Below, one piece after another: positions 52,395-61,315 of a stretch of DNA of 64,000 nucleotides. The notes under the pieces are model-generated. The model saw only the letters and a program-made list of their open reading frames with translations. It had not been told where the DNA came from and did not search any database. Made by a program: the position numbers and the translations under genes. This stretch comes from Breoghania sp963678585. GTDB lineage: Bacteria; Pseudomonadota; Alphaproteobacteria; Rhizobiales; Stappiaceae. Every line of letters starts with the position of its first letter. Positions within the stretch are counted from its first letter, which is position 1. The DNA is taken from the NCBI GenBank assembly GCA_963678585.2, contig CAXXGA010000002.1:3100001-3164000 (forward strand), written 5' to 3'.

Positions 52395-54431
52395 TCAGCT
52401 GTCGAGGAAGCTGCGCAGCTTGCGCGAGCGGCTCGGGTGCTTCAGCTTGCGGAGCGCCTTGGCCTCGATCTGACGGATACGTTCGCGGGTCACCGAGAAC
52501 TGCTGACCGACCTCTTCCAGCGTGTGGTCGGTGTTCATGCCGATACCGAAACGCATGCGCAGCACGCGCTCTTCGCGCGGCGTGAGCGAGGCGAGCACGC
52601 GGGTCGTGGTCTCGCGCAGGTTCGACTGGATCGCCGCATCGATGGGAAGAACCGCGTTCTTGTCCTCGATGAAGTCGCCCAGATGCGAATCCTCCTCGTC
52701 GCCGATCGGCGTTTCCAGAGAGATCGGCTCCTTGGCGATCTTGAGAACCTTGCGAACCTTCTCGAGCGGCATCTGCAGCTTTTCCGCCAGCTCTTCCGGG
52801 GTCGGCTCGCGGCCGATCTCGTGCAGCATCTGGCGCGAGGTCCGCACGATCTTGTTGATCGTCTCGATCATGTGCACCGGAATACGGATGGTGCGCGCCT
52901 GATCGGCGATGGAACGGGTGATCGCCTGACGGATCCACCAGGTCGCATAGGTGGAGAACTTATAGCCGCGGCGGTACTCGAACTTGTCCACCGCCTTCAT
53001 CAGGCCGATGTTGCCTTCCTGAATGAGATCGAGGAACTGCAACCCGCGGTTCGTATACTTCTTGGCGATGGAGATCACGAGGCGCAGGTTGGCCTCCACC
53101 ATCTCCTTCTTGGCGATCCGGGCTTCCTTTTCGCCCTTCTGCACCATGTTCACGATCTTGCGGTATTCGGTGATCTCCAGCCCCGTCTCCGTGGCGAGGT
53201 TCTGGATCTCCTGACGCAGCTCGCGGATCGTGTCCTTTTCCTTGGCGACGAAATCCTTCCAGCCGCGCGAGGAAAGGTTGGCGACGCGCCGGATCCAGTT
53301 CGGATCGAGTTCCGCGCCCTGATACTGCTTCAGGAAGTCGGCACGGCTGACATGGTAGCTGTCGGCCAGACGCAGCAGACGGCCCTCATAGCCCATCAGG
53401 CGCTTGTTGATGTCGTAAAGCTGCGCAACCAGCGAATCGATACGGTTCTGGTTGAGCGACAGGCTCTTCACGTCCTCGATGACATCGTCGCGCAGCTTCT
53501 TGTGACGGCGCTCCTGCGACGGCGTCAGCGTCTTGTTCTGCAGACGGTTCTCGACGTGCTGGTCCTGAAGGCGACGCAGCTTCTTGTAGCTGTCGGCGAT
53601 GCGGTCGAAGGTCTCCAGAACCTTCGGCTTCAGTTCCGCTTCCATGGCGGCAAGCGACATGTTCGATTCGAACTCGTCGTCATCGTCGCCATCGCCGTCA
53701 CCCTCGCCCTCGCCGTCACCGCCCTCGGACTTCTCCTCGTCCTTGGAGCTATCGGCCGACTGCGACTTGCTCTCGCCGCTGTCGTCGTCGCTCTCGCCTT
53801 CGCCGTCCTCATCCTCGTCGGAGTTGTTGCCCTTGCCTTCCGGATCGGAATAGGTCGCTTCAAGGTCGATGATCTCGCGCAGCAGGATCTTGCCGTCGTT
53901 AAGCTCGTCGCGCCAGATGATGATGGCCTGAAAGGTCAGCGGGCTTTCGCAAAGCCCGGCAATCATCGCCTCGCGACCGGCTTCGATGCGCTTGGCGATG
54001 GCGATTTCGCCCTCGCGCGACAGAAGCTCCACCGAGCCCATCTCGCGCAGATACATGCGCACCGGATCGTCGGTGCGGTCTGTCGGCTCGCGCGTGGTGG
54101 TCTTGGCGACCGCCGTCGTGGTCGCCTCCACGAGTTCGCCGCCCTCCGACGAATCATCGTCATCGGAATTGTCGGCTTCCGCCTCCTCATCCGATTCCAC
54201 CACGTTGATGCCCATGTCGGACAGCATCGACATGGTGTCCTCGATCTGCTCGGAAGTGACCTCTTCCGACGGCAGAACCGCGTTCAATTCCTCGTAGGTG
54301 ACGTAGCCACGCTTCTTGGCGGCCTTGATCATTTTCTTGACGGCGGCATCGGAAAGGTCGAGCAACGGGCCGTCTGAGGCCTCGCCCGTCGTTTCCTGCT
54401 GCTCTTCCGCCTGCGTCGTCTTGGCTACCAT
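52395..54431 (-). CDS. rpoD: RNA polymerase primary sigma factor (sigma-70)
   Basis: 678 residues. Region 1.1 (LDLSDAAVKKMIKAAKKRGYVT), region 1.2 (DDPVRMYLREMGSVELLSREGE), region 2 with FSTYATWWIRQAITRSIADQ and IRIPVHMIETINK, region 3 and region 4.2 (TLEEVGQQFSVTRERIRQIE) are all intact. A low-complexity insert rich in Asp, Glu, Ser and Gly spans about residues 196-257 in the non-conserved part between 1.2 and 2.1. It lies downstream of dnaG on the same strand, the usual macromolecular-synthesis order. Confidence 0.98.
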   Translation of the reverse strand: MVAKTTQAEEQQETTGEASDGPLLDLSDAAVKKMIKAAKKRGYVTYEELNAVLPSEEVTSEQIEDTMSMLSDMGINVVESDEEAEADNSDDDDSSEGGELVEATTTAVAKTTTREPTDRTDDPVRMYLREMGSVELLSREGEIAIAKRIEAGREAMIAGLCESPLTFQAIIIWRDELNDGKILLREIIDLEATYSDPEGKGNNSDEDEDGEGESDDDSGESKSQSADSSKDEEKSEGGDGEGEGDGDGDDDDEFESNMSLAAMEAELKPKVLETFDRIADSYKKLRRLQDQHVENRLQNKTLTPSQERRHKKLRDDVIEDVKSLSLNQNRIDSLVAQLYDINKRLMGYEGRLLRLADSYHVSRADFLKQYQGAELDPNWIRRVANLSSRGWKDFVAKEKDTIRELRQEIQNLATETGLEITEYRKIVNMVQKGEKEARIAKKEMVEANLRLVISIAKKYTNRGLQFLDLIQEGNIGLMKAVDKFEYRRGYKFSTYATWWIRQAITRSIADQARTIRIPVHMIETINKIVRTSRQMLHEIGREPTPEELAEKLQMPLEKVRKVLKIAKEPISLETPIGDEEDSHLGDFIEDKNAVLPIDAAIQSNLRETTTRVLASLTPREERVLRMRFGIGMNTDHTLEEVGQQFSVTRERIRQIEAKALRKLKHPSRSRKLRSFLDS

Positions 54432-54970
54432 GTCCTACTCCACAACCGCCGGGCCATCCGTCCCGGGGAGCCTCATATGCGTGCCTCACCTGCACGTCAC
54501 ACAAGCGCGCAGAACAAAGTGCCCTGTCGCGCGCTCACCCGTAAACCGCCCGTTCAATCCCATATGTCTGATACGCCGGGTGTCTTAAGCCCCGCTTAAC
54601 CGTAACCGCCGGTGATCATTCGCGCGCATTCGCCGATGCCATCCAATAGAGATGGCGAACACGCGCCAACACCGAAGCTGGCTGCTTTTGCCGGCGCCGG
54701 AAAATTCGTCACGGATTTCGGACAGATCCTGTGTTTTCGCTGACCTCTGTCATAGCGCCCATGCTGTCCCTGGAGGTTATTTAACTTGGCCGCAGCGATT
54801 CGCAAGAGTGATTCGCCCTGGTCAAGCAGAAAAGATGTTCCGCACAGGCGACAAAGCCCGGGAATCCGGTAGCCGGGAACCTCAAAAACCGGTCGCCCGA
54901 CACTATGTCGCGACCCGTTCCGGCGCCGGTCGCAGCCAATATCCCGGTTGAAGCTCGCTTGCGCGGACAA
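54432..54970. other. Upstream region of rpoD, no gene seen
   Basis: 539 bp between dnaG and rpoD without a supported open frame. On the minus strand TTGCGA (54805-54800) and AAATAA (54782-54777) with a 17-bp spacer form a possible promoter for rpoD. The length leaves room for a long 5' leader or several promoters, as is typical of rpoD genes. No heat-shock promoter could be recognised. Confidence 0.4.
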
Positions 54971-56917
54971 TCAGCCTGCCCGGCGCATGCCTTCCGCCTT
55001 GTGCGCGGCCCGGATAGCGCGCGCCTCTTCCGCCAGTTCGTGATCCCGCCTGCCAAGCTCCTCCCGCCTGCGCATCACTTCCTGTTTGAGCGCCTGAATG
55101 CGCTGCCAGCTCTGCTCGTCGATGTCCTCGCCCGAGGTTTCCAGGTCCTGTTCCATCTCGCGTTCGAGCTGGCCCAGTTCAAGTTCGTCGAGGAAATGCT
55201 CGAAGCACCGCTCGATGAAATCGCTGGAAGGGTTGAAGTTGAGAACCTGAAGCCGCCCGCTCAACCGCGTCCAGTTGGGATGGAAGCCCGCCTCCGGCTG
55301 GCCTTTCCCCCTGTCCGCCATCACCTCGTTCAGGATTTCGTAGAACCGCGGGTCGAGCGTTTCGAAAATCGAGGCGACCGCCTCATCCTCCAGATCCACC
55401 GCCAGCCGGCAAAGCTCGGCCTTGAAGCCTTCATGCAGATCGTCGTTGAAGCGTAGTCGCGCGATCCGCTCCAGATGGCGCTCGAAAAGATCGAGATAGC
55501 GCGTGCACAGGCCGCACACCGTGCGCTCGGTCGAAAAATGCGGGCTGTTCGGCTTTTCCACCCGCTGCGCGGCAGCCGTCACATCGCGGGATTTCCCGTC
55601 CCGCCCCTTGCCGTCGCGCGTGCCCCGGCTCGCCTCCCAGAAGAGATTGGAGAGCTTCAGCCGGATCTCAAGCTGATAACGCTTCCTGACGCGCTCGTCG
55701 CGGATCGTGGCGATCAGGTCGTAAAGGCTCTTCTCAAGGGCGGCCTTGCGTTCCGGCGTCGCGATATCGCGCCCGGCCGCCTCGCGCTGCCACATGACCT
55801 CCGACAACGGCAGGGCCTTCGCCGTTTCCGCAAGGAACCCCTCGCGCCCGCCCGACTGGATCAGATCGTCCGGATCCTTGCCGTCCGGCAGAAAGGCGAA
55901 CTGGAAGGAATAGCCGCTCTTCAGTGCGGGAAGGATGCGGTCCACCGCGCGATTGGCAGCACTCACACCCGCCTGATCGCCATCGAAACAGATGACCGGC
56001 TCCGGCGCGAGCCGCCACATGCGCGCGATCTGGTCCTCGGTAAAAGCGGTGCCCAGAGAAGCCACTACATGCCGGATGCCCGCCTGCCACACGGAGATGG
56101 CATCGAGATAGCCTTCGGTGACGATCGCCTGCCCCGCCTCGAAGGCGGGCTGACGGGCGCGGTGCAGGTTGAACAGCATCGAGCCCTTGTGAAAGAGCGG
56201 CGTCTCCGGCGAATTGAGGTATTTCGGCTGGCCGTCCGGATCGAGCGTACGCCCGCCGAAGGCGACCACCTGCCCGCGGTCGTTCTGAATGGGAATGATC
56301 ACGCGGTTGCGGAAGCGATCATAGGTCGGGCGACCGTTGTCGGGCCGGATAAGAAGCCCCGCTTCCACCATGATCGCCTCGTCGACGCCATGCTCGGTGA
56401 GATGCCGCTTCAGCGCATCGCGTCCGTTGGGAGCGAAACCGAAGCGAAACTCGCGCAAGGTCTCGTTGGTGAGCTTGCGCCGCTCGAGATAGGTGCGTGC
56501 GGCCTGACCTGCGGGGCCGTAAAGCTCGCGCTCGAAAAAGCGCGCCGCCATCTCGCAAACATCGGCCAGCCCGGCCCGGCGCTGCTGGCGCACTTCCTCG
56601 CGCGGGTCCGGCTTGGGCAAGGCAACGCCTGCATCGTGAGCCAGAAGTTCCACCGCTTCTGGAAAACTCAGGCCCTCTGTCTCGGTCAGAAACTTGAAAT
56701 GATCGCCGGACGCCCCGCAGCCGAAACATTTGTAATGCCCGCGCCGGTCGTCGACGTGGAAGCTCGGCGTCTTTTCCTGATGGAACGGGCAGCAGGCCCA
56801 GAAATCACCCCTTGAGGGCTGCGTCTTGCGCCTGTCCCATGTCACGCGCCGTCCCACTACCTCCGAAAGAGGCAGTCGTGCGCGGATATCGTCGAGGAGC
56901 GAAGGCGGAAAACGCAT
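54971..56917 (-). CDS. dnaG: DNA primase
   Basis: 648 residues. The N-terminal zinc ribbon (CPFHQEKTPSFHV and YKCFGCGASGD), the RNA-polymerase domain with FRNRVIIPIQNDRGQVVAFGGR, the TOPRIM part (TEGYLDAISVWQAG and CFDGDQAGV) and a C-terminal helical domain that binds the DnaB helicase are all present. It makes RNA primers for replication. It is upstream of rpoD on the same strand and downstream of the gatB/yqeY-like gene. Confidence 0.97.
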   Translation of the reverse strand: MRFPPSLLDDIRARLPLSEVVGRRVTWDRRKTQPSRGDFWACCPFHQEKTPSFHVDDRRGHYKCFGCGASGDHFKFLTETEGLSFPEAVELLAHDAGVALPKPDPREEVRQQRRAGLADVCEMAARFFERELYGPAGQAARTYLERRKLTNETLREFRFGFAPNGRDALKRHLTEHGVDEAIMVEAGLLIRPDNGRPTYDRFRNRVIIPIQNDRGQVVAFGGRTLDPDGQPKYLNSPETPLFHKGSMLFNLHRARQPAFEAGQAIVTEGYLDAISVWQAGIRHVVASLGTAFTEDQIARMWRLAPEPVICFDGDQAGVSAANRAVDRILPALKSGYSFQFAFLPDGKDPDDLIQSGGREGFLAETAKALPLSEVMWQREAAGRDIATPERKAALEKSLYDLIATIRDERVRKRYQLEIRLKLSNLFWEASRGTRDGKGRDGKSRDVTAAAQRVEKPNSPHFSTERTVCGLCTRYLDLFERHLERIARLRFNDDLHEGFKAELCRLAVDLEDEAVASIFETLDPRFYEILNEVMADRGKGQPEAGFHPNWTRLSGRLQVLNFNPSSDFIERCFEHFLDELELGQLEREMEQDLETSGEDIDEQSWQRIQALKQEVMRRREELGRRDHELAEEARAIRAAHKAEGMRRAG

Positions 56918-57119
56918 GGGTTTCTTCTTGAGGACAGAAAGCGACAGTGTAACGCCGGAAGCGGCTGGCCGACAGGATTAGCTGCCAACCGGGCTCCCGC
57001 GCCATGCATGATATTTGGGATAACGGGGACAACATGCCAGATCCGGGTGTCCGCACGCCCCCCGGCACGTCGCCGGTACGGGCGGACGCCTTCGCGCCCG
57101 GCATGGTGCAACAGGGGGC

Positions 57120-57569
57120 CTAGAGCAGCAGGGATTTCACCACACAACTGGCCCGGGTGAAGTCCATCTGCCCCTCGTAGCGCTCCTTCAGGACCGCCAT
57201 GGTGCGCCCCATGTCGCGCAAACCCTTGCAGCCCAGCTCGTCCACCACCGCCTGACAGGCCGCCTTGGTGTCCGCCTCGTCCAGCTGCTTGGGCAGAAAC
57301 TCCAGAATGATGCAGGCTTCATCGCGTTCCTGCTGGGCCATGTCGATCTGGCCCGAATTCTCGTATTCGACGGCGGAAATCTCGCGCTGCTGCACCATCT
57401 TGTGCAAAATCTCGAGGATCTCTTCCGTGCTCAGACCGTCACGACCCTGGGTGCGAATCGAGTCCGCGCGATCGTTGATCGCGGCCAGCATCAGGCGCAA
57501 TGTCGCCGCGCGACGCTTGTCCTGTGTCTCCACCGCTTCTGCGAGAGCTGCGTTCAAACGGGCGCGCAT
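57120..57569 (-). CDS. GatB/YqeY domain-containing protein
   Basis: 149 residues, the usual YqeY length. MRARLNAALAEAVETQDKRR, the LRLMLAAINDRADSIRTQGR part and RDMGRTMAVLKERYEGQMDF are the family blocks; the fold resembles the C-terminal domain of GatB, which contacts tRNA. The function of stand-alone YqeY is not settled. The chosen ATG matches family starts; two upstream in-frame ATGs have no better ribosome site. It precedes dnaG by about 200 bp on the same strand. Confidence 0.92.
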   Translation of the reverse strand: MRARLNAALAEAVETQDKRRAATLRLMLAAINDRADSIRTQGRDGLSTEEILEILHKMVQQREISAVEYENSGQIDMAQQERDEACIILEFLPKQLDEADTKAACQAVVDELGCKGLRDMGRTMAVLKERYEGQMDFTRASCVVKSLLL

Positions 57570-57947
57570 GGTCAGCGCCAAGCTCCGCATACAGGGAGCT
57601 GTTCCGGCCAAATTCGCATGATTGACTCGCTATCCGATCCTAGTGAATTGATATATATGGAGAATTTTAACGCCGTCGCGAGTTGACCCGCAGTCCTGCT
57701 TGCCCTAGTGTGCGCGCCTGAGCGCGCACCAAGTTCTGGTTTGAGCCGACCATGGGTCAGGCCGTCCTCGCGCCGGGTTCTGCCCCAGCCTATGCCGATC
57801 GAATCGCATCATGCAGTTGGTGACGCATAACGCTGATCAAGTGCCCGTCGCCGACCGGCTTCTGGCGATTGATCATCCGATCGATCATCGGCCATATCAG
57901 TCCCGAATGCGCGCATGATGTCACCAACCCTATCCGGATTGCAACCC
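57570..57947. promoter_or_regulatory. Upstream region of carA with a palindrome over a candidate promoter
   Basis: 378 bp without a gene. TTGACC (57683-57688) and TAGTGT (57706-57711), 17 bp apart, form a candidate carA promoter. A perfect palindrome, GTGCGCGC (57710-57717), CTGA, GCGCGCAC (57722-57729), covers the expected start point, so it may be an operator. No uridine-type attenuator (leader peptide and terminator) was seen. Confidence 0.4.
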
Positions 57948-59156
57948 ATGACGAACGCCGACGCCTGGTCCGCGACGCCGCCTACGGCCACCCTTGTCCT
58001 TGCCGACGGAACCGTGATCGAAGGATACGGTCTCGGTGCTGTCGGCTCCGCCGCCGGCGAGGTCTGCTTCAACACCGCCATCACCGGCTATCAGGAAATC
58101 CTGACCGATCCCTCCTATGCCGGGCAGATCATCACCTTCACCTTCCCCCACATCGGCAACATCGGCACCAACGATGAGGATGTGGAGACGGTGAACCTCG
58201 CCTCCTCCTCCGGCGTTCGCGGCGCGGTCCTGCGCGCAGACGTCACCGCCCCGTCGAACTACCGCGCCGCGCGCGCCCTCGACGAATGGCTGAAAGCCCG
58301 TGGAATCATTGCCATAGCCGGCGTCGACACCCGCGCGCTCACCGCCCGCATCCGCGAAACCGGCATGCCCAACGCGGTCATCGCCCACGCCCCGGACGGC
58401 AAGTTCGACATTGAGGCGCTGAAGACGGAAGCCGCCGCCTGGCCCGGCCTGGAAGGCATGGATCTCGCCAAGACGGTAACCTGCGGCCAGCGCTTCGAAT
58501 GGGAAGAGACGCCGTGGAAATGGGATGAGGGCTACGGCCATCAGGATGCGCCGAAATATCATGTCGTGGTCATCGACTACGGCATCAAGCGCAACATCCT
58601 GCGGCTGCTGGCCGACCAGGGCTGCCGCGTGACTGTGCTTCCCGCCACTGCAACCGCGCAGGACGTTTTGTCACTGGAGCCGGACGGGGTTTTCCTGTCG
58701 AACGGCCCCGGCGACCCGGCTGCAACCGGCGAATACGCGCTGCCGACGATTCGTGCTGTCATCGATGCGGGCCTGCCGGTCTTCGGCATCTGCCTCGGTC
58801 ACCAGCTCCTCGGTCTGGCGCTCGGCGGCAAGACCCGCAAGATGCATCAGGGCCATCACGGCGCCAACCACCCGGTCATGGATCGCACCACCGACAAGGT
58901 CGAAATCACCTCCATGAACCACGGCTTCGCGGTCGACACCGGCAGCCTGCCGGATGATGTGGAAGAGACCCATGTCTCGCTGTTCGACGGCTCCAACTGC
59001 GGCCTTCGCGTCACCGGCAAGCCGGTCTTTTCGGTTCAGTACCACCCGGAAGCCTCGCCCGGCCCCCGCGACAGCCACTATCTCTTCACGCGGTTCATCA
59101 ATCTGATCCGCGAGCGCAAGGGCGATGCGGCGGTTCCCGAACGCGGCGCAGCCTGA
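57948..59156 (+). CDS. carA: Carbamoyl-phosphate synthase small subunit (glutaminase)
   Basis: 402 residues. The N-terminal CarA domain (LVLADGTVIEGYGLGAVGSAAG, NTAITGYQEILTDPSYAGQI) is followed by a class I glutamine amidotransferase: FGICLGHQLLGLALGG holds the catalytic Cys and YHPEASPGP the His and Glu. It supplies ammonia to CarB for arginine and pyrimidine synthesis. The second in-frame ATG was preferred because the protein then begins as in relatives. carB lies 3.2 kb away, on the same strand. Confidence 0.96.
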   Translation: MTNADAWSATPPTATLVLADGTVIEGYGLGAVGSAAGEVCFNTAITGYQEILTDPSYAGQIITFTFPHIGNIGTNDEDVETVNLASSSGVRGAVLRADVTAPSNYRAARALDEWLKARGIIAIAGVDTRALTARIRETGMPNAVIAHAPDGKFDIEALKTEAAAWPGLEGMDLAKTVTCGQRFEWEETPWKWDEGYGHQDAPKYHVVVIDYGIKRNILRLLADQGCRVTVLPATATAQDVLSLEPDGVFLSNGPGDPAATGEYALPTIRAVIDAGLPVFGICLGHQLLGLALGGKTRKMHQGHHGANHPVMDRTTDKVEITSMNHGFAVDTGSLPDDVEETHVSLFDGSNCGLRVTGKPVFSVQYHPEASPGPRDSHYLFTRFINLIRERKGDAAVPERGAA

Positions 59157-59180
59157 TCCGACCACGCGCGAAACAGACAG

Positions 59181-59217
59181 GGGGCTCCGGCCGATACGGC
59201 CGGGGCTCCCTTTTTTG
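59181..59217 (+). terminator. Intrinsic terminator of carA
   Basis: A stem with the perfect core CCGGCCG (59187-59193) and CGGCCGG (59197-59203), extended by five or six more pairs including G-T, is followed by TTTTTT at 59211-59216. It isolates carA from the downstream genes. Confidence 0.88.
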
Positions 59218-59427
59218 TTTGCCTGTCGGGATACAGAGAAGTCGAGATAGGGAAAACCGGCGCACAAACGAAAACGCGGCCGACCGCACCTGGCGATCGA
59301 CCGCGAAATCTTGCTCTTTGCAATCTGTTCGGATCCGCTCCCGGCCTCAAGGCCCGGACGCAAGGACGCTCAGGCGCTCTCAACGATGCACGCGACGTGC
59401 GCGGGACCGCATCCTGACAGCAGTATC

Positions 59428-59877
59428 TTACAGAGCCTCGGCGGATACGAGCGCGTCGAGGTCGGATACGATCTGCTTCGTTTCGGCGAGCTGCTGGCGG
59501 ACCGTGACGGTCTGCTCTTCCAGCAGATCGAGCTGCGAGGAGCAGATAGCGCGCAGGCTCTTGAGCTGCTCGGAACGCGCGCCCTTGCCTTCGACCAGCT
59601 TGAGAACCTGACGGATCTCAACAAGGGTCAGGCCGATGCGCTTCGCCTGCAGGATCACCCGCATGCGACCGATTTCCTGTTCGCGATAAAAACGGCGCGA
59701 CCCGCGACGGACCGGGTTGAGGAGACCTTTCTCCTCATAGAACCGCAGCGTGCGCAGGGTGACGTCGAACATCTCGGCCATTTCCGAGATAGAGTGCAGC
59801 TTGCCTTCCTCGGTCGACTGCGGGATGGGGCCAGCGATGTCGGGAACGGCTGCGATTGTGGTTGGGATTGTATTCAT
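59428..59877 (-). CDS. MerR family transcriptional regulator
   Basis: 149 residues. An N-terminal leader of about 28 residues is followed by the MerR winged helix (HSISEMAEMFDVTLRTLRFYEE with GLLNPVRRGSRRFY) and a long dimer coiled coil (EQLKSLRAICSSQLDLLEEQ). No Cys pair for metal binding is seen at the C-terminus, so it is probably not a metal sensor. AGG five bases before the ATG supports the start. It converges on carA; its target is unknown. Confidence 0.9.
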   Translation of the reverse strand: MNTIPTTIAAVPDIAGPIPQSTEEGKLHSISEMAEMFDVTLRTLRFYEEKGLLNPVRRGSRRFYREQEIGRMRVILQAKRIGLTLVEIRQVLKLVEGKGARSEQLKSLRAICSSQLDLLEEQTVTVRQQLAETKQIVSDLDALVSAEAL

Positions 59878-60217
59878 CTTGCCTACTTGCCAGTGGATTA
59901 TCGTTGTGTCGGCCGTCCACCCAGCGGCCATATCACAACGCGAACGCTGCGATAGCTTCTATGAACCTGAAAACATTCCAAACAACACTCTGGTTCCGGC
60001 AAAGATGTTCAGACGTTGATTCTCAGGCCATAATTTCGATTATTCACGCCTCCCGATCAGTTCCTGCAGGGAAGTTTCCGCAGGTCCCGCAGAGGAGCTT
60101 GAACATCTCCCGCGTGAACGGGCGGAATATGCCACTGGCTCGCGCTACGTAATTCGCCCCGGACGCCTAAGATTTAGCTTCAGAAGCCATGCGACAACAC
60201 ACCCCACGCGCATTCCC
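59878..60217. other. Intergenic region, no gene seen
   Basis: 340 bp between the MerR and AraC genes, both on the minus strand. It should hold the MerR promoter. No open frame with a ribosome site and no obvious terminator for the AraC gene were found. Confidence 0.5.
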
Positions 60218-61315
60218 CTACTTCCTTGCTCGGGTCGATTGCATATGGCTGCGGTAGTCTCTGGGGGAGCGGCCGAACCACCTCTTCGCGGCCCGCGTGA
60301 AGTTGCCGATGCTGGAAAAACCGAGGCGATAGGCGATCTCTGAAATCATCAGGTCGCTCTCCTCCAGCAACCTTTGCGCGTTCTCCCGCTTCAGCCCGTC
60401 GACCAGATCGTTGAAGCTCGTCCCATTGTGGGAGAGGCGCCGCTGCAGACCGCGCGCGCTCAGCCCCATGCGCCGGGCAACGACATCCAGCGTCGCCGGG
60501 CGCTCGTCCAGCCGCACGAGATCCATGATCTCCTCGCGCACCTTCAGCACGATGTCGTCCTGCCGCCTGCGCTCGCGCATCAACCGGCCGTTGAGATCGC
60601 ACAACGCACGGAACAGGTCCCCGTCGCCCTGCGGATTGGGCAGATCGAGACACCGCTGGGAGAAGACGATCTCGTTCTGATTTGCGTCGAATTGTACGTT
60701 GCTGGCCAGCAAAGCCCGGTGAAGGGCCGCCGATTTCGGCTTGCGGCGCGCAAGCCGCACCTCAACCGGGAATTCGGTGCGCGGCAGCGCCGCATTCAGC
60801 CAGCCCACGAAGAGGCATGCAGTCCGGTCCGTGATCTGGTCCCGCCGCACGATCAGCGGCGAATAACGCCAGGAAAGCGTGGCGTTGCCATCGAAGTGAA
60901 CCTCCGCGGAGGCCACATCCACATAGAGCGCCATGAACCGCACGAGCGTTTCCAGCCCCGCGCGCAGGTTAGGCACGTAACGCAGGCAAAGGGCCAGCGT
61001 GCCGCGGCCGCCCTGCTCGTCCTGACCGGTCCAGCGCAGCCCCAGACAATCGTCATCCGTCGCCTCCGACGCCATCTCCAGAAGATGCGCAAAGGCGTTC
61101 AGCGCGATGTAACAATCGGTGGAGGATGTATCCGCATCCGCAAGCCCGGCCTGCGCGGCAAGGCTCGAATAATCGACGCCGCGCAAGGCGAGATAGCTCG
61201 GCAGTCCGTTGAGGCTGCGGCAATGCACGAGAAACGCATCCCGGCTCTGGCTGTCCGCCGAGACCGATGCAGAGGCGCTGTTGAGGCGCGTGCGACCGTT
61301 TTCCGTTTTCACCAT
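60218..61315 (-). CDS. AraC family transcriptional regulator
   Basis: 365 residues. The N-terminal 240 residues form the ligand-binding domain of the OruR/ArgR-like (Arabinose_bd) type, with LGLRWTGQDEQGGRGTLALC in part. The C-terminal AraC DNA-binding domain has two helix-turn-helix units: TLDVVARRMGLSARGLQRRLSHNG and ISEIAYRLGFSSIGNFTRAAKRWFG. A GTG six codons upstream is an alternative start; neither has a clear ribosome site. No obvious target operon is adjacent, apart from the 1-kb empty stretch upstream. Confidence 0.92.
   Translation of the reverse strand: MVKTENGRTRLNSASASVSADSQSRDAFLVHCRSLNGLPSYLALRGVDYSSLAAQAGLADADTSSTDCYIALNAFAHLLEMASEATDDDCLGLRWTGQDEQGGRGTLALCLRYVPNLRAGLETLVRFMALYVDVASAEVHFDGNATLSWRYSPLIVRRDQITDRTACLFVGWLNAALPRTEFPVEVRLARRKPKSAALHRALLASNVQFDANQNEIVFSQRCLDLPNPQGDGDLFRALCDLNGRLMRERRRQDDIVLKVREEIMDLVRLDERPATLDVVARRMGLSARGLQRRLSHNGTSFNDLVDGLKRENAQRLLEESDLMISEIAYRLGFSSIGNFTRAAKRWFGRSPRDYRSHMQSTRARK

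Noticed and set aside
52437..54377. A 646-codon open frame on the plus strand opposite rpoD
   Set aside because: Shadow of rpoD; its Val/Leu-rich middle is the complement of the acidic insert.
54432..54970. A small gene or RNA upstream of rpoD
   Set aside because: No frame has a ribosome site, and no stable hairpin with a T run was found, so it was described only as a control region.
55475..56815. A 446-codon open frame on the plus strand opposite dnaG
   Set aside because: Shadow of dnaG with no domain and no ribosome site.
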